Assembly (NCBI GenBank): GCA_004194705.1
Contig: SADC01000419.1
Location: forward strand, 1 to 64,000
Direction of reading: 5' to 3'
Length of the DNA stretch: 64,000 nucleotides
Source of the DNA: Ditylenchus dipsaci
Taxonomy: Eukaryota; Nematoda; Chromadorea; Rhabditida; Anguinidae
Part shown: positions 56,030 through 64,000 of the stretch, one piece after another
Position numbering within the stretch: the stretch's first letter is position 1
How the letters are laid out: each line of letters begins with the position of its first letter
Position numbers and translations under genes: made by a program
The notes under the pieces: model-generated
Told to the model about the DNA's origin: nothing
Database searches by the model: none
What the model saw: the letters and a program-made list of their open reading frames with translations, nothing else

Positions 56030-59000
56030 AAAGCCTTCTTACCCATTTCATAGAACTGAACTGTACTTTTCTTTTGCCGTTGATGACAGTGGTGATTTCG
56101 AATTCTTTAATTGGCGCGGACAAATTTTTCAATCCGAAAATACTAAACAAAATCGCCTAATTTCATTTTCGACTGAAACACTTGTTATTCAGCGGTTCGT
56201 TGTATCAAGAGTTCGTTACATCGAGGATCAACTGTGTATGATTTTTCTCGACTGATACATAAAAATTTAGATTTTCAATGCAAATAATCAAATAATTTAA
56301 TTAACACTCACTCCGTTTTAGCGTATAAAGGCTGTCTTCAGCCAATTCGAAATCTTGAAATTACCATTGTAATCAATGTCGATGGTCCTTTAAAATTCAA
56401 TTTATTCTTCATCGGTCTACTCAAAATCTTTATTTTAAAGGAAAAGATACTATTATCATTTTCCGCAACAAATTCCTTATTTCGGATTCCGTCTGTGGAT
56501 TTTTAATAATGAAACATAGAAATACATGTTTCTTAAACTGATTGAGCTTATGTGAGCGTTCAACCAACACCTAAGATTTCTGCATGATTGCTGTCAATCT
56601 TTGATTATTTACCTTAATATTTCAACCTTTTTTTACTGAGTGGGTTCACTTCCTGTCAGCATAACAGCTTAAGCATGTTTACTTAATTTGTGTCTGCTGC
56701 AAAAAGTGGACTGTTTACTTGTTGAGTTCTTCTCTTTCTTTGATTCAACATTCGACTTGTTTAGAAAAGTTGGTGATTTGGTAAAAAAACAAATTCAAAA
56801 TGATATCATTTTTTCTGTCTTTTTGGATAAGAAAAATTATTATTGCTGTTAAAGAAAATTAAAAGTTCATTTGGGCGCCTCAATTTTACAATTTTTTATT
56901 TGATTAATTTTTAAAACCCCTAAAGCGTTTTTGCAAATTCACGCAACTTTTTAGGGATGTAGAATAGTAAGTTGTATTTTTTAAGATTTTTCGAGAATAA
57001 ATTGACAATACTGCCAAAAAATGTTTTTGAGATACTTTAGGGTAGGTCAAAATTAGGCGGAGATTTTTTTTTAGCTCTTTGAAGAAGCCCTTCTTTGGTC
57101 TTACGAACCATTCCGAAATTTTTATGTTTATTCTTATTTTTTTCCATGATAGTATTTTCCCTCTTAATTTTTTTCTCCTCAGGAAATGAGGAAGCAGCAA
57201 TAGACATCAATGATTTCCGAAAAAAAATTTGGCCTGCAGGCAAACTAAAGAAAAAACAGTCACTGCATTATAACATTATAGTATTGTTTCGCATTTTGTT
57301 CAATCTAACAAACTTTTTTTTGAAGACTATCTATAAAAAAACATTTCTAGAAAACGTGTTCTTAGAAAAAAAAATGCAATGGATTTTTTTTTGGATATAC
57401 AATAGAGTAGAATTTATTTCGAATGAAATTTTATAGGCCGAATTTCTAGGGATACGCTGTAAAAAAAATTAAAAAATCACCACGAGACTTTTCTTATACC
57501 TTTTTTTTAAAAACCATACTAACCATTTCTAAAGGTTGTGCACACCGTTTGAACCTTTTTGGCTCAATGGTTAACCGGTGATGATCTTTAGAAGAGCCAA
57601 AAAGGAAGACAGCATGCAGGAATTCCTTCTCTTTTATTGTGCTCCTTATTCGAGACCGCTTCAGTCACCCAATTTGGGATGGGGGGGGGGTTGGTGGAGA
57701 CTCTCCCCTTTTTGGTCCTGCTGCAAATGAGAAAGACCAAAAACTGTGACGTATTAGTGCTCAGTCAGCGCCTATGATCTTTTCTCCTTGATCAAATGTT
57801 TGTTTCATTTTTGACAAGAAAGAAGAGCATAATAGTCGAAAAAAGGAGGAAACCAAAAAGGTCCGCCGTTTGATTTTTCACTCTTAGCGACACTATTTTT
57901 AATGATTTCTTTATTATAAGAATATTTTGCAAAAGCCTAAAAAACCTTCCGTAGTTTTTGCAGAAGTCAATAACAAATCTTTTTAGTTTTTTGGCCCACT
58001 TTTTCTTTTCGGATCATCGTGTCCCCTGACTTTTTTATACAACTTTGATTACCAGGTGGAAAAAAAAGTTTCCGCAATTGTTTTGAAACTATTGTTTAGG
58101 CATCAGAAAGTTTTCGAAAAATCATTCCAAATACATTTGTTGAGACATTCGCATTTAACAATATTCGCATTCCCAAAATTTAAAGTTGTGTTATTGGCGT
58201 TGTTTTTTGCCCACTTTTGCCGTCCCTTCTGGGTAAGTTACCACTCGTTTTGTAGCCAGTGAGATAACTACAAAATGAGTGGCAAATCGCCCAAGAGTGA
58301 ACTGCAAAAGTGGTACCAGCAACAGATTCTGAAAATTCAAATTGCGACAAAATCATCGGCATGATTCGGCAAATATTTGTCGCAATCTGTTGCAATCTGA
58401 ATTGCGCGGGCTAAGTGGGCCAAATGGGCCAAAATGACCAAAATATAAAAAGTTGAAAAAACTTAGATTTCCGCCATTCTTTGAAGATGTGATCGAGGGC
58501 TACGAAAAAATGTTCGGAATAATTTTTCGAAATATTAAATTGAATTTATAAAATTGCGGGAACATAAATAGATAACTCTAAAAAAGTCCTTTTTTACAAA
58601 ATTAAAAAAAAAGTAGTGTTTTTAGTTGATGTATGCTAATTTAATTGTTACGCTAGATTCGTGCTCTACGTTGTCGATTTGTGCCTAGAAGTATATTCAA
58701 AAAACATGTCGTCCATGAAATATTTGTATTTTGCCTTGGTCCCTTGTTTTTTAAATAAAACATTTGATTTTAGTGCACTATTATTTCATATTGGAAACAA
58801 TTGAAATTTGGTCTTAGCATGTTTCGTGAAATTTTTGCATATTTGGATATAAAAACAATGTATTATTTCATTTGTTTGTTTTGCGCATTTGAAAGTGCAA
58901 AACAGAAGCAGCAGCAATAGCATATTGTGGTGTTGTATTTCTTTCACTTTTATCCGTTTTTAGCCTTCTTATTATTCATATGCTTTTTATTCTTATAAAA

Positions 59001-59850
59001 TCTGCAGCAAAGAAAATATGTTTCTAGGTTAAAATTTTCAATTTTTTCTTTTTTATTGCAGTCGAAAAGTGTTCAAAAATTTTTTTAGTAAAAATGTAAA
59101 AATTTCACTGGAATTGTGTAGCGACGCTTCATAAAAGGCAGCATTTCATTAAGAACTTACGAGGAAAAACATTTTGGTGATATTTTAAATCATACCAGTC
59201 AAAAACATTAATCACTGTCTGACTCAATTTTCTATGACAATTAATAATAGCTAAATTATCCCAAATTTAGCTAAGCACGCACTAAACCACTAAATATAGC
59301 TTATATAGTCACTTATTTATATAAGTGACAAATTCCTGAAAATATATGTTTAACTTAAAATGACCTAATCTTTTCTGATTTCAAAAGCTTATTTCAGCAG
59401 CAAATAGCATTAGTGTGGGTGTAGGCTGCAAACATTGCTGAAAACTGATCTTTTTAAGGTGTTGAACCTTCTATAATTAGTTTTTGCTCGCATACAACAG
59501 GAAATTGAATCACTGGTTTTGTAAGCAATTCTTTTTCGGAGCTTTGTTGATTGGTGTAGATGCACTTATGACAAATTTTCATTGTATGTGTGTGTGTTTT
59601 CTATTGCAATAATCAGTGCTGGGCTGACTTATAAGCAAGCTGATTTTGGCATTTTTAAAAGGCTAGAAAAATGTATGTTTATTCCTCTGTTTCCTACCAC
59701 TTTCACTTATTTATGTTCTGAACAGCATCTGTATTGGCTTAGATGCAAGAAACATATTCAAGTCAATAGAGTTTTTTTTTGTAAATCCTATATGCTCCGT
59801 GTTTTATTTTAAAATGCCAAACTTTATGATTTTGCATTTTGTGAACATTC
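56030..59850. other. No gene seen; isolated hairpins and one TTAA-type element
   Basis: 56085-56400 is a decayed TTAA-type element (GATGACAGTGGTGATTTCGA; right end CGATGGTCCTTTAA). Hairpins lie at 57553-57606 (CCTTTTTGGCTC / GAGCCAAAAAGG) and 58240-58284 (CCACTCGTTTTGTAG / CTACAAAATGAGTGG). At 58276 a short plus frame MSGKSPKSELQKWYQQQIL is followed by a stop. The rest is AT-rich. Confidence 0.4.
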
Positions 59851-59852
59851 AC

Positions 59853-59933
59853 CTTTCGGTTTGGAATTCGAAAATTTGTAGTAATCACACTGAAAACACT
59901 ATTAAGTAGAACAAGGAGCAACAGCGCCTCCAT
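59853..59933 (-). CDS. Orphan signal-peptide exon
   Basis: The minus strand has CACCATGG (good start context) opening MEALLLLVLLNSVFSV, ITTNFRIPNRK, then AAG|GTGAAT, an in-phase donor. A classic secretory leader of about 17 residues. Downstream exons would lie at lower coordinates but none were recognised. Confidence 0.35.
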
Positions 59934-59999
59934 GGTGATTGTGCCTATTAATAGTTGTTGGTCATTTACCAAACACGTGCTAGACTAAAACAATCAAAG

Positions 60000-61995
60000 A
60001 TCGGGCTTGAACACGAAATTCCCCCCATCAGCTAAAAACCCCCCTCCCCAATTTGGAGGGCAAAAAATTTAGAAGATTTTTCAACTGTACGTGTATGTGC
60101 TTAAAAGAAAGCTAAGGTGTTGTACTTGAGTGTTCCGGTGTGATATCCAACATAAATTTGCGAATGCGCCTCTTATGAAATTTGTGTAAAAGCGAAAAAT
60201 TAGATTTAAAAAATGATAAATCATCAAAACTCTATGGTATTAAGGTAAATATCATTCTTTCAGAGAGTTTTGTAATAGTGCTAAAAATGAATTAAATTTG
60301 TACCCTTTTAAAATGATTCTCATACAATTGCTTAATTTTGCAAATTTATCAGACAGATTTGCATGATGATTGAACACCTGCTAACTTGATCTTTTTGAAC
60401 CACAATGTTTCTAAACCACTTTCAGTCACAGACTAGCTTTTTCGGAATTTCAAATTGCTCGAAAACAAATTGAAATGCTGGCCAAAGCCTACCTTGAGTC
60501 TGCATAGTTTTTAGAAGTAAAAAAGTAAACTAAAACAATTTCCTTTCCTTTGTATAAGTTTGCATGTTTTGTATCTAAAAGCTTTAAAAGATTCATCACA
60601 ATTTTACAAACATTTTTTTTTAATTTAAATAATTTTCGGGCGCTAGTAGGGCAATCTTGGCTCTTAAGATGTTATCAAGTTTTTGCCTTTGTTGTCCGAA
60701 AACGAATTCATGACTACTGGCTTTTTTATCAGAACTGTTGCGTTCACCACAGTTTAACAAAACACATTATTTTGGTTTACAAAGTTGCACACGATGCTGA
60801 CTAATAAAAAAAAGTAATATAAGTTTTGAGCTTGCACCTTACCAATAATTCTTTTTGAATTTAGACACTAGTGAGACTAATAGGGACAATATTTTTAAGT
60901 CATCGCAAGTAAAAATAAATTTTGCTGTTTTGAAAAAGGTTCAACTATGATTAGCATAGTTTTAGAAGTAGACAGTTTTCAATAAATCGACCGGTACTTC
61001 TAAAAAGTCTAAAATTAAAAGTTTTGATTTGAAGGCGTTACCAAAACCTTTAATTTTGGAAATTAATCATAATTTTGGTTTTCAATAATACCTAGTGAAC
61101 ACACATATATTTATCATTCGGTATTACAGCCGAACATCGGTAACATAGCACCTTAAAATCAGTTTGTATTGTGAAAATTGACTTCAATAACCCGCCATCC
61201 TACCATATTTCTTACAATTACTTGACATGTCGACTTATTTTTTCATTAATCGAAAATTGGGAAATTTCAAATTCGATCTCAACATTTCGGCTGAAAATTC
61301 AAAGTCTGAAAAGCGGAATCGGTAGAGCTCGCAGCAGTTAAAAAAGCAAACAAGAAATTTTTTCTTTTCTGAGATGGAAGTTTAAAAGTAGGTGGTGTCG
61401 AGTAATGAAGAAGAAAGGCGGCATTATGTTTTCAGTGAAAACATGCCGAGAATAGGCCAAATTGTCAAAAAAGATTGTTAAAACACCCTTTGTGTTTTTA
61501 AATGAGTGCTTTTAAAAGTTATAAATGGGGCAAGCGGTAACCCTTTTTATATTTGTTTTTATAAAGTAGGAATGGTTGTAGTACCCCTCATAATTCATAT
61601 GGTCACACGATAGCACCACACTTGAATAACCCGGTAGCTTAATAACCTGTCTCCTTAAGGACGTTCCCTAGGGGTGCCGGGTTATTGAGGTTTCACTTTA
61701 TTAAAAGCTTTGTTTACAGCAAATATCAACCATCTTTATCTATTTTTACTAACGCTTTTCTCCTAAACTTCACTAGCCAAAGCCAAAATCTACTTCCTTT
61801 CTTTTAGCCAGCTTCCTACACTTTTCCATCCCGCTCTAAATAGGAGAAAAACAATTTTTGGAAAGGAGACTCACAGATTTTGTTTGGCTCAACTCAAATT
61901 CAAAGATCGAAGTGGAGACAAGACACATTGCCTCGAGGAAAGGATAGACACTACACTCTTTTCTTTGCCAACTTTTCTGGGAACGCCGCCATTCT
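60000..61995. other. No gene seen
   Basis: AT-rich. At about 61622-61705 a pogo-like remnant (TTGAATAACCCGGTAGCTTA; inverse GCCGGGTTATTGAGGTTTCA) can be read. 61840-61995 is GC-richer and may be the 5' untranslated region of the exon at 62003. Confidence 0.35.
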
Positions 61996-62002
61996 TGGAA
62001 AG

Positions 62003-62052
62003 ATGAATAATTTCTGCCTTCTTTTTTTGCTGTTATTGTTGGTTTGCGGCAA
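62003..62052 (+). CDS. Orphan signal-peptide exon
   Basis: ATG opens MNNFCLLFLLLLLVCGK and the exon ends at GGCAA|GTAAAC. Sixteen residues, almost all hydrophobic, followed directly by a good donor: the usual shape of a first coding exon of a secreted or membrane protein. The remaining exons would be to the right; none were recognised before the window ends. Confidence 0.35.
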
Positions 62053-62989
62053 GTAAACAAGTCTCTGAATGGTGATGTAAAAGAGGAAAGAGGAAGAAAA
62101 AATAGGGTATGTGCAAGCAATTTGGTGTTAATAATGCATTTATGCTTTAGTCTCGCCTCTGTTTACTCCATCTTAGCACCTAATTGAGCCTGTTTAAGGC
62201 TTTCAGGGTACTGTAGTTGAGGTGGGGCTATACTGGGAGTCACCTGTGTGTGAGTGGGAACTTATTAGTTAAAAAAACGTAATTGCGTATGTTATAAAGT
62301 TGAAGCTGAACTTTTGATACTGTTTTATAGTTAGGATGGTCGCTGCGTGAGTCAGGGAGCTGATAGGAACTGGGGTTTTTTTTAAAGTTTTTTTGGAATG
62401 GTGAGAATAGTGTTTCAAGACAATAGTGTAGTCATTTTTAAGTCACTTCAGAAATACAACTAAAGAATGTAACTCATTAGCAAGCACTCTCCTTACGCTC
62501 TCCTCTCCTTACGAAGAACTTGTTGGGGGTCATTTAATCTGGACCATTTTTTAGGTGACGGTATTAGTTATTGAAGTGTTAGGACATCTAAGAAGTATTT
62601 TTAAATGTAATAGTACAGCATCCTTCCAAAAAATGGTCATATATCATTTTCCCTACAGTTTTTACGCAGAACATGCTAAAACATGTCTGTAGGTGTCATT
62701 TGAAGCATTCCAGTCAAAAATTGTTTTGACCAAAATTTCATTTTTTTTTATTTGTTGATCAAGGTAATAGAACCTAACTAAGTGCTTAAATTCAATAAAT
62801 ACGTAATTTTCTTTTAGCATCAGGTCTCTGTTAACAAAACTTGTACAAATTTTATATTTTCAGGATATCTAAGTACCCTTTGCGTAAAATGACCTTGGTC
62901 AGAATTATTAGAAATAATTAGAGATGTACATTTTTTTTCTTCTGATATTTTCACTACATCACAGTCTATAATTGAAAGTGGTTTTCTGT

Positions 62990-63790
62990 AATTCTGGACC
63001 ACCAGTTGTTAGTTCCAAATTTCGACCCCATTTTTTATGTTTTTTTCTTAAAGAACATGTCTGTTTAGTTACAAATATAACCTTTGTAATTTTCATGGAA
63101 GTTCATGGAGCGGTAGGCTCTCAATGTATACAATTAAAATAGACCTTTCATCTATTTTTGCCTGGATCTCAGTCTCTGTGCATTTGACACACATCAACAC
63201 GATTCCGGTGTCAGAATTTCAGGTTTTGTGCACAAGAAAAAAAATTTACACTGAAATTTTTTGAAAACAAGCATTATTACGTTCATAAAAGTGCTTGTAC
63301 CTTCCTGGCGTCCGTCTTGGTTTCAAACTTTTTTCGACTATCTGATGCATAATTTGTTGAGCTTTCTGAATCTAAAATCAAAAACTTTTCGGGAAATTTT
63401 TTCCATGAAAAAATTACAAAATATCCCAAAATTTTTAGTTCCGAAAATGACTTTTTTGGCTTAAAGCGCTTTTTCCTCAAAATTATTAAAGCTTTTGGAA
63501 TAATCTAGTTGACCAGGAAAATAGAACTTCTTCTCCTGCGTCGAATTACGTCTTATTTTTTGATATACACAATGCCAGGGACTGAGATCCAGGCAAAAAT
63601 AGATGAAAGGTCTATTTTAAGCATTGTATACATTCAGAGCCTACCGCTCCATGGACTTCCATGAAAATTACAAAGGTTATATTTGTTACTCCACCTAAAC
63701 AGACATGCTCTACGAGAAAAAAATGAAAAATGGAGATCGAAATTTGGAGGTAACAAAGTTAATAAGGAACTGGTCCAAAACTACAGAAAA
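62990..63790. mobile_element. TIR element, about 200-bp terminal repeats
   Basis: CTGGACCACCAGTTGTTAGT, TTCGACCCCATTTTTTATG, TCATGGAAGTTCATGGAGCG and GCCTGGATCTCAGTC at the left are mirrored by GACTGAGATCCAGGC, CGCTCCATGGACTTCCATGA and the inverse of the outer end (GGAACTGGTCCAAAACTACA) at the right. Same family as the ends of 53240-55760. The centre (63200-63540) is AT-rich. Confidence 0.8.
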
Positions 63791-64000
63791 TCAGTTTTGA
63801 ATAGTTTTTAATATTTTAAGATGTATGGTCGGAAAATAAAAGCAAGTCCTAGGTTATTTGTATGCAATGGGAATCCAAGAACAGATCAGTGATTAATCAA
63901 TTAAGTGAGTAGTCATTAAAAACAGTTTTATATATCTTTTTAAATAAAACTATCAAGTAGTAAATTCTTAGTCGATTTACTATAGGGTTGTTAAAGATTT

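Noticed and set aside
61836..62120. 94-codon minus-strand frame at the right end
   Set aside because: It is antisense to a better-supported signal-peptide exon and donor on the plus strand (62003-62052).

Overview
The window looks like nuclear DNA of an AT-rich, repeat-laden animal genome, most likely a nematode. Genes are split into small exons by GT-AG introns. Two fragments of a multi-pass receptor resemble nematode serpentine chemoreceptors, including a TM7 segment reading NYFGQY...DAACCS. No CRISPR array, rRNA, convincing intact tRNA, operon or bacterial feature is visible. Species cannot be named from this sequence. All exon models were built by hand from reading frames, splice sites and phase; no database search was run.

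Genes, left to right. (1) Minus strand, 10494 down to 4356 and on past the left edge: N-terminus of a DOCK9/10/11 (zizimin) type Rho-family guanine-nucleotide exchange factor. (2) Minus-strand orphan exons of unidentified genes at 11788-11622 and 16695-16492. (3) Plus strand 20857-28866: a 376-residue secreted protein in five phase-consistent exons; its first intron (6.6 kb) is filled with nested transposons. (4) Minus strand 30842-30532: the last two exons of an unidentified helical protein. (5) Plus strand 36478-45337: a seven-exon type I membrane protein with a signal peptide, a thrombospondin type 1 domain, a cysteine-rich CUB-like region, one membrane segment and an acidic tail. (6) Plus strand 47697-49457: two serpentine-receptor fragments. 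(7) Plus strand 52905-55931: a small tail-anchored membrane protein whose single intron is almost entirely one 2.5-kb inverted-repeat element. (8) Two isolated signal-peptide exons at 59933-59853 (minus) and 62003-62052 (plus).

The rest is largely inverted-repeat DNA elements, often nested: TA-flanked Tc1/mariner- and pogo-like foldbacks, TTAA-flanked elements with AGG(A/G)CC or AGG(A/G)GCATGC ends, a decayed Mutator-like element, and several families whose ends are hexamer or 16-mer tandem arrays. Several elements carry a degenerate tRNA-like module (A-box and B-box) between their inverted repeats.

A recurring oddity is that four otherwise convincing coding regions are broken by single-base length changes, mostly in homopolymers. 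This points to consensus errors in the assembly at least as much as to gene death.
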